A stretch of DNA of 64,000 bases from CALDTK01 sp965215215. Its GTDB lineage: Bacteria; Bacteroidota; Bacteroidia; Chitinophagales; Saprospiraceae. Below the pieces are notes generated by a model that worked only from the letters and a program-made list of their open reading frames with translations, was not told the origin of the DNA and did no database searches. Position numbers and translations under genes: made by a program. Each line of letters starts with the position of its first letter. Position 1 is the stretch's first letter. The stretch lies in contig OZ244043.1 in NCBI GenBank assembly GCA_965215215.1, positions 1,178,001 through 1,242,000 of the forward strand, written 5' to 3'. Shown here piece after piece: positions 22,476 through 30,900 of this stretch.

Positions 22476-25049
22476 CTACTGGACCAACAGCACCTCGGAG
22501 GCAGACCCGCTCGGGGTGGTCAGGGTGGCCGTGTACACCCCCGTCGATAGGTCGAGCGGCACGACTTCCTCGTAGTAACCCGCTGGCGAATCTGTGTTTT
22601 GCAAGAGCATCGTTTTCCCAGCTGTATCGCAGATACGGAGCACTCGATTTCCGGCAACCGGTTGGTCGCCGCGGATGCGGATAGCCCCATTAGCGGGGTT
22701 GGGAGCGATCGCGAAGCTTGCGGCCGTAAGTGAGGTCGCTAAGCGAAGCCGTTGGGCCTCGCGGACCGGGGGGGAAACTACCGGAACCAAACCGCTTTCC
22801 GCTCCAACCGCGACGACTTCTCCGTCGGCCCCGAAGGTGACCAGCAACTGGCCCACCGCCCCGTAGCCTTCCGGGTTTGCAACCCGGTAGACCGTTCGCC
22901 CGTCGGCGTCGAGGAGCTCCGTGAGGTAGCGACCGCCGCTCGCGCCCGAGACGACGATGTCTACCCCGTAAGTTTGGCCGACGAAGTTTACGTCGCCGCC
23001 CCCGTCCGTGAGGAGGAGGACGATCGCGACGCCTTTCGACCGTAGGTTGGCTACCTCCGCATTCACCGCCGCTACTTCCGCCGGACCGGCGACTCCGGTT
23101 AGGCCGATCACGCCCATCGGGGTAGTCCGACGGTAGAGGATCGAACTCGTGACCACGGGTGCGGGAAGGTGGGCGTTGACGCTTACGAACGTGGGCGAGG
23201 AGCCGCCCGCCTGCAGGGAGGAGGTGTTTTGCAGCAGCGAATTCGTTCCGGCGGCGAGGTCTTGTTCGCCAATGCCGAAGGCGTCGTAACGGAGACTGCC
23301 GAGGGAGTTAGCCTCCTCAATGGCTACGGTATTCCCGGTTCCGAGGAGGATGGAAGCTCGGTTGCGTAGGAAGGCGGCGTAGCGGAGCGAATCTAGGGTA
23401 CTGGCGAAGGCGGTTAACTGTCCGCTACCGGTAGGGACAATTGTTCCGGCGGTAACCGGGGCACCGTTGTGGAGCAGTTGGAGGGTAAATCGCTCCGACC
23501 CGTCGAGAACGCGGTACACCGTGACCGTGCCCGACACCTCACTGCTTACGAGTACCAGTGGCTCACCGCTCGGCGAATCCTCGGCGGACACGAAGTCGAT
23601 GTCCTCCGGACCGAGGTCCCCCCCACTTACGGAGTCGGCTCCCACGCCGTAGTCGCGGTTACCGAAGAGGGTTACGTACGCAGCCGCGCGAGGGTCGGTG
23701 ACATCGTAAACGACGATGGCGCTCTGCCGCTCGAGGCCGATGAGGGCGTAGGTGCGGCCGTTGAGCTCCGCGACAGCCACCGCCTCGGGTTCCGGTCCCT
23801 TGTCGTCGGAGCGCGACTTGCGGCTGTCGTTGTCGTCGTTGTTGGAGTTAAATTGCGCGGGCAGCAAACCGGCTACCGTCTTCTCGAACTCGTTCCCGCT
23901 GTCGAAAACGAGTGATCCGTCGGCGGCCAAGATGGAGAAGGAGCGGGAGCCGTAGGAGTAAATTTCGTCGAAATCGCCGTCGCCGTCGGTATCGCCCAAG
24001 GTGGTTGTAGTGAGTAGGCGGCCGAGGTTTTCATCCTGCTGTAGCCTTGCGGCGTCGGGAAAGGCGGTCGGATCGAGCACGAGATCCTTCACCCGCGTCT
24101 CCTCGGAGAAGCCATCGTAGTCACGGGAGTCGCCCTCGTTAGCGGTCACTACGTAGGTGGCGCCGTCCGCGGCGACGTAGGTCTTGATCGCGTCGGGCTG
24201 GTACATACCGAGGGTCGGCCGCGGGAAGATCTCAATGCCGTCGTCCCGGTTGCTGGCGTCGAAGCCGGTGGCGTCGGTGTTGTGGTCTTTGTAGCCGAGG
24301 GGCACGAGCTTGAGCTCGTTGGTGCGGCGCTCGAGGATAGCGAGGGCGTTGTTCTCCTGTAATGTTACGTACACCCGCTCCCCGTCCGGCGACCAGCTCA
24401 CGTACTCCGGTTCGAGGTCCTGTGCCGCGTTTGCACCGGGTCCAAAAATCCGTATACCCTCAGCCCGCAGCGCATCCTCCTGCCCGATGAAGCGCTCGAA
24501 GCCGACCGTATAGCTCACGCCCTTCCCGCTCGTAAAGTCGACGAGCGTGATCGAGCCTACGGGATCGGCGTCGTAATCGTCGTTCGGCTCGCCCTCGTTG
24601 GCCACGGCGAGGTAATTACCGTCGCGCGAAAACGAGAGGGCGTCCGGCAGGGCGCCCGCCCCGTGCGTTTCGATGAAATCGCCGTCCACACCGTAAATGA
24701 CGATGGTCCCGGGCTCGGTTTTCTCGTCGGCTTCGACGGCGATGGCCACCCGGCCGCCAGCGACCTCTACGGAGTTGACGCCGCCGCCGAAGGGCGACAT
24801 ATCGAGGGTAAAGGCTAGTGTGGGGTTATTGGGGTCCGATAGATCCAGCGCCACGACGGCGTTCGCCTCTGCGTTCGTGAAAAAGGCCCTGGCCGAGCCC
24901 GGGTCGAAGGCGACGATCTCGGCGGCCGACTCGTCGAACGTGCCGGTCGCGTAGGTACCGATGGGTTCGAAGGTGAGTTGGGCGAGGAGCTTTTGGTGAG
25001 TGACACAGAGCGCGAAGAGACTGAGCGCAAAAGGTAGGATCTGCTGCAT
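22476..25049 (-). CDS. T9SS-exported choice-of-anchor I family protein
   Basis: An 857-residue secreted protein. After a signal peptide (to about residue 23) comes a long propeller-like region typical of the choice-of-anchor I family: VVALDLSDPNNP, GALPDALSFSRDGNYLAVANEGEPNDDY, PDAIKTYV, VVTANEGDSRDYDGFSE, and PEAVAVAELNGRTYALIGLERQ. A middle domain (about 540-770) resembles a 5'-nucleotidase-like segment of uncertain role. The last about 80 residues (APNPANGAIRI, VLRICDTAGK, VPLDLSTGVYTATL) are a T9SS type A sorting domain, so the protein is exported across the outer membrane and attached or released. Acidic Asp/Asn loops suggest calcium binding. It is a single gene. Confidence 0.88.
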   Translation of the reverse strand: MQQILPFALSLFALCVTHQKLLAQLTFEPIGTYATGTFDESAAEIVAFDPGSARAFFTNAEANAVVALDLSDPNNPTLAFTLDMSPFGGGVNSVEVAGGRVAIAVEADEKTEPGTIVIYGVDGDFIETHGAGALPDALSFSRDGNYLAVANEGEPNDDYDADPVGSITLVDFTSGKGVSYTVGFERFIGQEDALRAEGIRIFGPGANAAQDLEPEYVSWSPDGERVYVTLQENNALAILERRTNELKLVPLGYKDHNTDATGFDASNRDDGIEIFPRPTLGMYQPDAIKTYVAADGATYVVTANEGDSRDYDGFSEETRVKDLVLDPTAFPDAARLQQDENLGRLLTTTTLGDTDGDGDFDEIYSYGSRSFSILAADGSLVFDSGNEFEKTVAGLLPAQFNSNNDDNDSRKSRSDDKGPEPEAVAVAELNGRTYALIGLERQSAIVVYDVTDPRAAAYVTLFGNRDYGVGADSVSGGDLGPEDIDFVSAEDSPSGEPLVLVSSEVSGTVTVYRVLDGSERFTLQLLHNGAPVTAGTIVPTGSGQLTAFASTLDSLRYAAFLRNRASILLGTGNTVAIEEANSLGSLRYDAFGIGEQDLAAGTNSLLQNTSSLQAGGSSPTFVSVNAHLPAPVVTSSILYRRTTPMGVIGLTGVAGPAEVAAVNAEVANLRSKGVAIVLLLTDGGGDVNFVGQTYGVDIVVSGASGGRYLTELLDADGRTVYRVANPEGYGAVGQLLVTFGADGEVVAVGAESGLVPVVSPPVREAQRLRLATSLTAASFAIAPNPANGAIRIRGDQPVAGNRVLRICDTAGKTMLLQNTDSPAGYYEEVVPLDLSTGVYTATLTTPSGSASEVLLVQ

Positions 25050-25280
25050 GGGAACTGGGAAAGTTTGGCCCGAAGTAGGCTCCCGAGCTTTACCGGTGTG
25101 TAACTCGTGGCTTAACTCCTACGCTCCCGTTCGCCGTTGGTACGAACCTCCGCCCAACCCTCGATTCCCTCCAAACGTCGAAAATCCCCATGCCGAGGAG
25201 CCTATACTCCCTTAACGGCGCGCTCTTTGAAAATCAAGCACTACCACAACCGAGGTAGAACCACCGCAAACGCTTGATCT
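25050..25280. other. Divergent promoter region
   Basis: About 230 bases separate the minus-strand choice-of-anchor gene from the plus-strand lipoprotein gene. No small gene or clear box is recognised. Confidence 0.4.
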
Positions 25281-25796
25281 ATGAACGCCGACTTTCGCAC
25301 ACCGACCGCCCTCCTCCTCGCCGCAGGATTTGCAATTTTTACTCTCGCTGCCTGCGAAGCCGAACCCAACGCGGATCCCCGTGCCGAAATGCAGCTGAAC
25401 AGCGGCGCGAATACCGTCAACAACGACGCCGCCGTGGCGGTGAGCGGCGACTTCGTATCCTTCGCGCAGCGCATCGGCGATCAGTCGGGTACGGACACCT
25501 CGGCGCGGTCGCACTTAGAACTCAATTGGAAGGAATATTCCTCGGGCCGCGTCGCGTTCGACCTCGACGGCGAGCAGGCCGAAGGCACCTGGCTAACGGG
25601 TAATTACCGGATCGTCGATACTGCCACTACGCTCATCTTGTACGACGTAGAGGCCGGGGGCGGCCACGCTCCGAAGGGCCGAGTCGCATCGCTACGCATG
25701 AAGCTCAACGAGACCCACGATACCCTGCACCTCCGCGGTTCACTCGGCGACAGCAACGTGGACGTACGCATGGTCCGCACCTATAGCTTACGCTAA
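25281..25796 (+). CDS. Hypothetical lipoprotein
   Basis: A 171-residue protein with a lipoprotein signal (TLAAC, lipidated C25). A short polar linker follows, then a compact beta-rich domain from about residue 75 (HLELNWKEYSSGRVAFDL, YRIVDTATTLILYDV, DTLHLRGSLGDSNVDVRMV). I do not recognise a named family; a small lipocalin- or META-like beta barrel is possible but unproven. The stop codon TAA lies inside a copy of the dispersed 14-mer (25786-25799). A short hairpin and the first arm of a long-range inverted repeat follow. Confidence 0.75.
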   Translation: MNADFRTPTALLLAAGFAIFTLAACEAEPNADPRAEMQLNSGANTVNNDAAVAVSGDFVSFAQRIGDQSGTDTSARSHLELNWKEYSSGRVAFDLDGEQAEGTWLTGNYRIVDTATTLILYDVEAGGGHAPKGRVASLRMKLNETHDTLHLRGSLGDSNVDVRMVRTYSLR

Positions 25797-25799
25797 AAC
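25786..25799 (-). repeat. Dispersed 14-mer copy overlapping a stop codon
   Basis: GCTTACGCTAAAAC is the reverse complement of GTTTTNGCGNAAGC. The TAA stop of the lipoprotein gene is formed by the motif itself. Confidence 0.8.
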
Positions 25800-25816
25800 C
25801 GGTTTACTACGAACTC

Positions 25817-26365
25817 CTGACCGGTATAAAACAAATTGTTTTATACATCGTAGCATCCGAGCGTTGTTCTAGGTATGCAACGTTTCGAAGTCGCCAGCAC
25901 CAGCTTGGCGAGCGTGGGCTACGACCCGAACAGTCGCACGCTCGAAGTAGAATTTCAGTCCGGCGCCGTCTACCACTACCGCGAGGTGCCTCAGGCCGCC
26001 GCGCGGGGACTGGCTAGTGCTCCGAGCATTGGCGGCTACTTCTCACGCTTCATCCGGCCGCACTTCGGGTACGAGCGCGTGGAGTAGCGAGGCTCCCCCT
26101 TCGCGAATCGAGTCAAACTCGAACGCAGAAAAGAGTCGTCAGCTTACGTAAAAACGGAGGGTGACTACTCCGCGTCGACGAGGGTTAACCTCAACGACCC
26201 GGTCAGCCGATATAAAATAGAGCATTTCCTGAACGGGGTTTGGATAGGGAGTCGGCGTAGGAGGCGTACAGACAGCCTCTACAAAGCCTTCAGTGGGGAG
26301 ACAACTCGCTGCAGACCCGTAATCTCGTTGCTAACGTGACGCGCCGCTAATTTTATACCGGTCAG
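25817..26365. repeat. Long-range 15-bp inverted repeat (CTGACCGGTATAAAA)
   Basis: CTGACCGGTATAAAA at 25817-25831 recurs as an exact reverse complement at 26351-26365, enclosing the KTSC gene and non-coding DNA. A degenerate third copy (CAGCCGATATAAAAT) lies near 26204-26218. The left copy overlaps a local hairpin (TATAAAACA/TGTTTTATA, 25825-25845). The pair may mark the ends of an old insertion or be paired regulatory sites. Confidence 0.6.
25875..26087 (+). CDS. KTSC domain protein
   Basis: A 70-residue single-domain protein matching the KTSC family: VASTSLASVGYDPNSRTLEVEFQSGAVYHYREVP, followed by the small-residue helix and GGYFSRFIRPHFGYERV. KTSC domains occur alone or fused to lysyl-tRNA synthetase and nucleic-acid enzymes, and their function is not established. 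The protein is cytoplasmic by absence of a signal. It is preceded by the TATAAAACA/TGTTTTATA hairpin and lies within the CTGACCGGTATAAAA inverted repeats. Confidence 0.85.
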   Translation: MQRFEVASTSLASVGYDPNSRTLEVEFQSGAVYHYREVPQAAARGLASAPSIGGYFSRFIRPHFGYERVE

Positions 26366-26705
26366 CCGTTGCGTCAGCGTGATTGCCGCCCGGGACGGTG
26401 GTGTAGGTCGAGAATTTGATCCATTCGTTCGTGCCGATTCATGCGTTACGCAGCCAGGCGCCCACGGTAATTACGTTGTAGTACTGATTCGCCTCGTCCT
26501 GCATGAAGGCAGAATCACACACGTTGTCCAGGCGATTCGGGCGGCCGAAGTACGTGTCGCGGGTCGTAGCGGCCTCCGCGGTATTCCCGTACGTTCCCTC
26601 GTTCTGGGCGATACCGGCGAACGGAAGAGGACCACGAGACGCGCGAATATAAGCCATTTACAGAGCGTCGATTGCAAAGCTAGGGACTAGTGCAACTGAT
26701 TGTAA
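26088..26705. other. Non-coding / decayed region after the KTSC gene
   Basis: I see no intact recognisable gene in about 620 bases. A near-copy of the dispersed 14-mer (one mismatch) is at 26142-26155 and the right arm of the inverted repeat is at 26351-26365. A minus-strand open stretch at 26439-26657 (72 codons, including RDTYFGRPNRLDNVCDSAF and QYYNVITVGAW) looks protein-like in composition. I cannot place it in a family, and a stop directly precedes its first Met. It may be a remnant. Confidence 0.4.
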
Positions 26706-26960
26706 ATGAGTAATTTAGACGCATATCGACCGGAGCTAATCCATTTTAGACATACCGATTACGCTACCCGAGAAAGCTGTAGTGGGCCGCTGAAGGGGGA
26801 GCCGGTTGGATCAGCTGGCGCGGTTCACATTTTTGGTACGCCTAAAGATACGCGTGACGTCGAGAGATCCGTCATGAAAGCTTGCTACTCAACCCCCGAA
26901 GCAGGGACGTTGAGCAGTTTCGACAAGTCGGCCATTGCGTGGATGTACAGGGAACAATAA
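26706..26960 (+). pseudogene. C-terminal remnant of M57 (HEIGH) metallopeptidase
   Basis: The 84 codons encode ELIHFRHTDY, then SAGAVHIFGTPKD, SVMKACY, and LSSFDKSAIAWMY. This is the standard C-terminal pattern of dual-action HEIGH metallopeptidases (HExxH...RHTD, GAVHIPGTP, SVMNAC, FSSFDKVAIRYLY). The zinc motif is damaged: PELIH stands where HEIGHxIG is expected, and everything N-terminal is missing. IPGTP also reads IFGTP. The remnant is lower in GC than flanking genes. A second, similar remnant follows within 50 bases. Confidence 0.75.
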
Positions 26961-26989
26961 TGAGTTATCTCATTGAATACCCTTCAATT

Positions 26990-27133
26990 AGTGCAAAAGT
27001 ATTTTAGATCTTCCGTATTCCGGGTACGCCAAAGAAGGGGGATTCGAAGTCACTGCTGAATACGTGCGTTCCAAATAATTCTAGTGGCGAATTTAGTGCC
27101 TTCGACAAGGTAGCAATCGCTTACTTATACTGA
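26990..27133 (+). pseudogene. Second M57 (HEIGH) metallopeptidase C-terminal remnant
   Basis: The frame ending at TGA 27131-27133 encodes RIPGTPKKGDSKSLLNTCVP, then GEFSAFDKVAIAYLY. This is the same C-terminal block as the preceding remnant but closer to the family consensus. A stop (TAG, 27005-27007) cuts it upstream. The two remnants differ too much for a recent duplication and probably derive from a former tandem array of such peptidase genes. Confidence 0.75.
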
Positions 27134-27288
27134 TCGTACTACCTGCTATTCTAGCAGCGGAGTGGAAAATAGGACCGGCTACGATGTTGCCGGCTGTATC
27201 GACCAGCTAAGTTCGTACTTCCGGTTGCTCGCCTCGTACGCAGAGCCGCGTGCGGGGCGAGTTCACGTTAGGGTGGGAGTAAATAGCA

Positions 27289-28143
27289 CTACTTCGCCTG
27301 CCTGTTGTGCGAAGGTCGCAACACCCCCTTCCCCGGCCCAACCCCCTTGTTCCAGGGTACCCCGAGCTGATAACCCAACTCGTCCGCCCGCCGGTAATCC
27401 GCCACGTCGACCCCGTAAATCAACTTCCGCTCGTCGATGCTGCCGTAGGTACCGAAGAGTCGATCCCACACCGACAGCATGTTCCCGAAGTTGGTGTCGG
27501 TATGCGGCATCTTGTGGTGGTGGTGCACCTTGTGCATGTGCGGCGTTACGAACGCCCATCCCACAACGCGCTCTACGCCGATCGGGAGGCGAACGTTTGC
27601 GTGCGTCCAGTAGGTAAAAAAGACCGTCACGAGGCGGTAGAGCAAGTAAAACGCCAGCGGCATCCCCATAACCACCACCGTAAGCAACGCCGCCACCTCA
27701 CGGAGCAGGAAGTCGAGCGGATGGTGCCGCGTGCCCGTCGTCACGTCAACGTGCGTATCGCTGTGGTGCACGATGTGCAACCTCCACAGAAACGGCACCT
27801 TGTGCAGCGCGTAGTGCACGCCGTACTGCGCCACTAAGTCGAGGGCCAAAATACTCAATACGAGTTCCGCCCAAGTCGGCCACTGAATCACGCTAAGCAA
27901 GCCGAAATCGCGCGCCTCCAACCACTCGAATACCCCGAGCGTGAGCGCGCCGAAGGCCACGTTGATGAGCAACACCGCGCCCAGCAGCGCCAGATTGGTG
28001 CGCGCGTGGCCCCACTTTCGGTAGTCGAGCTTCACGAAAGCGTAGTACCCTTCCGCCAGCCAGAATACGCCCATAACGGCTACCAGCCAGGCCATCTTGC
28101 CCAGCGTCGACAGTCCGGCGGTAAAGTCCAGTAGTGCCTCCAC
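27289..28143 (-). CDS. Sterol desaturase / fatty-acid hydroxylase family membrane protein
   Basis: A 284-residue di-iron membrane enzyme with four or more hydrophobic segments. The histidine boxes are in place: H110-x3-H114 (HYALH), H123-x2-H126-H127 (HIVHH) and, near the C-terminus, HMHKVHHHH, preceded by a lone TYWTHAN histidine. Family members hydroxylate or desaturate sterols, carotenoids or fatty acids. GTG 28143 is chosen because TACCTTTC, a near -7 box, lies just upstream; an in-frame TTG at 28173 would add 10 residues. The gene is divergent from parC across 90 bases. Confidence 0.85.
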   Translation of the reverse strand: MEALLDFTAGLSTLGKMAWLVAVMGVFWLAEGYYAFVKLDYRKWGHARTNLALLGAVLLINVAFGALTLGVFEWLEARDFGLLSVIQWPTWAELVLSILALDLVAQYGVHYALHKVPFLWRLHIVHHSDTHVDVTTGTRHHPLDFLLREVAALLTVVVMGMPLAFYLLYRLVTVFFTYWTHANVRLPIGVERVVGWAFVTPHMHKVHHHHKMPHTDTNFGNMLSVWDRLFGTYGSIDERKLIYGVDVADYRRADELGYQLGVPWNKGVGPGKGVLRPSHNRQAK

Positions 28144-28192
28144 GTGCAGAAAGGTAGCACTTGCGAACGGCAAGATAGATTAAACACAAAAT

Positions 28193-28206
28193 GTTTTAGC
28201 GGAAGC
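28193..28206 (+). repeat. Dispersed 14-mer copy in the parC upstream region
   Basis: GTTTTAGCGGAAGC, an exact match. It is 11 bases upstream of the probable parC -7 box and 27 bases upstream of the ATG, so it overlaps the expected -33 region. Confidence 0.8.
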
Positions 28207-28217
28207 GCCTCCAATCG

Positions 28218-28225
28218 TATCTTGC
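28218..28225 (+). promoter_or_regulatory. -7-like box upstream of parC
   Basis: TATCTTGC fits TAnnTTxG loosely and ends 8 bases before the ATG, suggesting a very short leader. Confidence 0.4.
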
Positions 28226-28233
28226 CCCGCTTT

Positions 28234-30783
28234 ATGGCCACAGAGAATCCGAATGAAACCCTCGTCCTCCCGGGCGAAGGCCCCAGTCTGCGGGGCATGT
28301 ACCAAGACTATTTCCTCGATTACGCCAGCTACGTAATCCTGGAGCGTGCCGTGCCCGCCATCGAGGACGGGCTCAAGCCGGTGCAACGCCGCATTTTGCA
28401 CGCCCTCAAGCAGATGGACGACGGCCGCTACCACAAGGTGGCCAACGTGATCGGGCAGACGATGCAGTACCACCCGCACGGGGATGCCGCCATCGGGGAC
28501 GCGCTCGTAAACCTCGGCCAGAAGGAGCTGCTCATCGACCCGCAGGGCAACTGGGGCGATTTCCGGACCGGGGATTCAGCCGCGGCCGCGCGCTACATCG
28601 AGGCCCGCCTCACGAAATTCGCGCTCGAGGTCCTTTTCAACCCGCAAACCACCGTCTGGAACCTCTCTTACGACGGGCGCAATAAAGAGCCCGAAACCCT
28701 CCCCGTTAAGTTCCCCCTCTTGCTCACGCAGGGCGCCGAGGGCATCGCGGTCGGTCTTTCGACGAAACTGCTCCCGCATAACTTCCAGGAGATCTGCAAG
28801 GCGGCCATCAAGCTGCTGCGCGGCAGAAGAACGCTGCTCTACCCGGACTTCATGACGGGCGGTCTTTGCGATGTCACCGACTACCAGGACGGTCGGCGCG
28901 GCGGCCGGGTGAAGGTGCGCGCGCGCATCGACGTGGTCGACAAAAAGACGCTCGCCATCCGCGAGCTGCCCTACGGGGTAACGACCGAAAATTTGATCGA
29001 CTCCATCCTGAAGGCCAACGATAAGGGCAAGATCAAGGTCAAGCACGTTTCCGACAATACGGCCGAGGACGTCGAGATCCTCGTGGACCTCAACGCCGGC
29101 GTAAGCCCCGACGTAGCCACCGACGCGCTCTACGCCTTCACGAATTGTGAGGTCTCGATCAGTCCGAACGCCTGCGTCATCGTGGACGACAAGCCCCATT
29201 TCCTCGGGGTCTCCGATATCCTCGCGGTCTGCGTCGAGCGCACCCGAGACCTCCTGCGCCAGGAGCTCGATATCAAGCGCGGTGAGCTCGAGGAGCGCTG
29301 GCACTTCGCGAGCTTGGAGAAGGTCTTCATCGAGGAGCGGGTGTACCGCGACATCGAGGAGGCGACCAGCTTCGAACAGGCCCTCGCGATCATCGGACGC
29401 CGCATGCGCGAATATTTCCGCGAGCCCGCTGTCGCTAAAACGGGACCCAAGGACAAGCGTACCGTACTCCGCCGCGCCATTACCGAGGACGACCTGGCCC
29501 GCCTCACCGAGATCCGGATCCGACGCATCTCGAGGTATAACTCCTTCAAGGCCGACGAGCTGCTCGCGCAGATCACCACCGACTTGGAGCAGGTTGCGTA
29601 CGATTTGGAGCATTTGGTCGACTACACCGTCGCCTGGTACGAGATGCTACTCACAAAGTACGGCACCGGCCAGGACCGTCGCACCGTACTCGCCACCTTC
29701 GACAAGGTGGACGCCGCGCACGTGGTGGCCAACAACGCGAAGCTGTACGTCGATCGGGCCGAAGGCTTCGTGGGGTACGGCATCAAGAAAGCGGAGTACA
29801 TCTCCGAGTGCTCGGACATCGACGACGTGATCGCCGTCCGCAGCGACGGGAAGCTGGTCGTGACGCGTATCGCCGACAAGACCTTCGTGGGTAAGGATAT
29901 CCTGTACGCGGGTGTGTTCCGCAAATCCGACGATCGCACCACCTTCAACCTCATGTACTGGGACGCGCAAAAGAAGCGGGCCATGGCCAAGCGCTTCAAC
30001 GTGACCAGCGCCACGCGCGACCGGGAGTACGAGCTCTTGAAGGGGGGCGAGAAAAGCAAGGTGCTCTACCTCAGCATGCACCCCAATGGGGAGGAGGAGG
30101 TCGTGAACGTAGCGCTCAGCTCGGCGGCCAAGGCGCGCATCAAGAGTTTCCCCTTCGACTTCGGCGCCCTCGAGATCAAAGGGCGTTCGGTAGCCGGCAA
30201 CATCGTCACGAAGTACCCCGTGCGCAAAGTGGAACAACGTGAGGTGGGGCAGTCGACCCTCGGGGCCATCGAGATCTCGATGGACGAGGTCTCCGGACGA
30301 TTGAACACCGAAGGCCGGGGCAAGCGGTTCGGCAGCTTCGACACCGGGGATTTGATCCTGGCGGTCTACAAGGACGGAACCTACGAGCTCACGGACTACG
30401 AGCTGAGTCACCGCTACCCGGTCGATCAGCTGATCCACATCGGCAAGCTGGACACCGACCGAGTGATCAGCTGCGTGTATTACGATGGCGAACGCAAACG
30501 CACCTTGGTCAAGCGCTTCCGGATCGAGACCTCGGCGCTCGACGCCCGGCAGTCGTTCATCACCGAAGCACGTGGCTCTAGCTTGCTGTTCGCCACCCTC
30601 GCCCCGGATCCGAAGGTGAGCTACAACATGACCGTGAAGGGCAAGCGGATCGCCGGGGAGGTCGAGCTCGCCGAGTTCATCGGCGTGAAGGGCTGGAAGG
30701 CACTCGGCAACAAGCTCTCCGACGCGCGACTGAGCTCGGTGAAGCTTATAAGTAGCGGAGCGGACCCTACCGAGCTTCGGTAG
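28234..30783 (+). CDS. parC: DNA topoisomerase IV subunit A (type IIA topoisomerase A subunit)
   Basis: An 849-residue type IIA topoisomerase A subunit. The breakage-reunion domain starts at LRGMYQDYFLDYASYVILERAVP and includes GLKPVQRRIL and YHPHGDAAIG. The catalytic tyrosine is Y121 in AARYIEARL. The C-terminal about 330 residues form the beta-propeller domain. An intact GyrA box (QRRGGKG) is not seen, which with the Bacteroidota pattern favours ParC over GyrA. With its B partner it decatenates chromosomes. The partner is not adjacent; the B subunit in this window, at 42365, looks like GyrB. ATG 28234 is chosen over upstream in-frame codons because family homology begins there and a -7-like box lies just before it. 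Confidence 0.88.
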   Translation: MATENPNETLVLPGEGPSLRGMYQDYFLDYASYVILERAVPAIEDGLKPVQRRILHALKQMDDGRYHKVANVIGQTMQYHPHGDAAIGDALVNLGQKELLIDPQGNWGDFRTGDSAAAARYIEARLTKFALEVLFNPQTTVWNLSYDGRNKEPETLPVKFPLLLTQGAEGIAVGLSTKLLPHNFQEICKAAIKLLRGRRTLLYPDFMTGGLCDVTDYQDGRRGGRVKVRARIDVVDKKTLAIRELPYGVTTENLIDSILKANDKGKIKVKHVSDNTAEDVEILVDLNAGVSPDVATDALYAFTNCEVSISPNACVIVDDKPHFLGVSDILAVCVERTRDLLRQELDIKRGELEERWHFASLEKVFIEERVYRDIEEATSFEQALAIIGRRMREYFREPAVAKTGPKDKRTVLRRAITEDDLARLTEIRIRRISRYNSFKADELLAQITTDLEQVAYDLEHLVDYTVAWYEMLLTKYGTGQDRRTVLATFDKVDAAHVVANNAKLYVDRAEGFVGYGIKKAEYISECSDIDDVIAVRSDGKLVVTRIADKTFVGKDILYAGVFRKSDDRTTFNLMYWDAQKKRAMAKRFNVTSATRDREYELLKGGEKSKVLYLSMHPNGEEEVVNVALSSAAKARIKSFPFDFGALEIKGRSVAGNIVTKYPVRKVEQREVGQSTLGAIEISMDEVSGRLNTEGRGKRFGSFDTGDLILAVYKDGTYELTDYELSHRYPVDQLIHIGKLDTDRVISCVYYDGERKRTLVKRFRIETSALDARQSFITEARGSSLLFATLAPDPKVSYNMTVKGKRIAGEVELAEFIGVKGWKALGNKLSDARLSSVKLISSGADPTELR

Positions 30784-30900
30784 GGCGTTGTCCTACGAGC
30801 GCCGCAACAACGTCCGTCCATTTTATGGTTACCCTTTGGCTCCGCTAAACGTATCTAGGATCACCCGCGCGTCCGCCACCGGGCCGTGCTTCCCCCCGAC

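Noticed and set aside
27162..27617. Plus-strand frame of 151 codons
   Set aside because: It is Pro/Arg-rich and antisense to the sterol desaturase gene, a typical shadow frame in GC-rich DNA.
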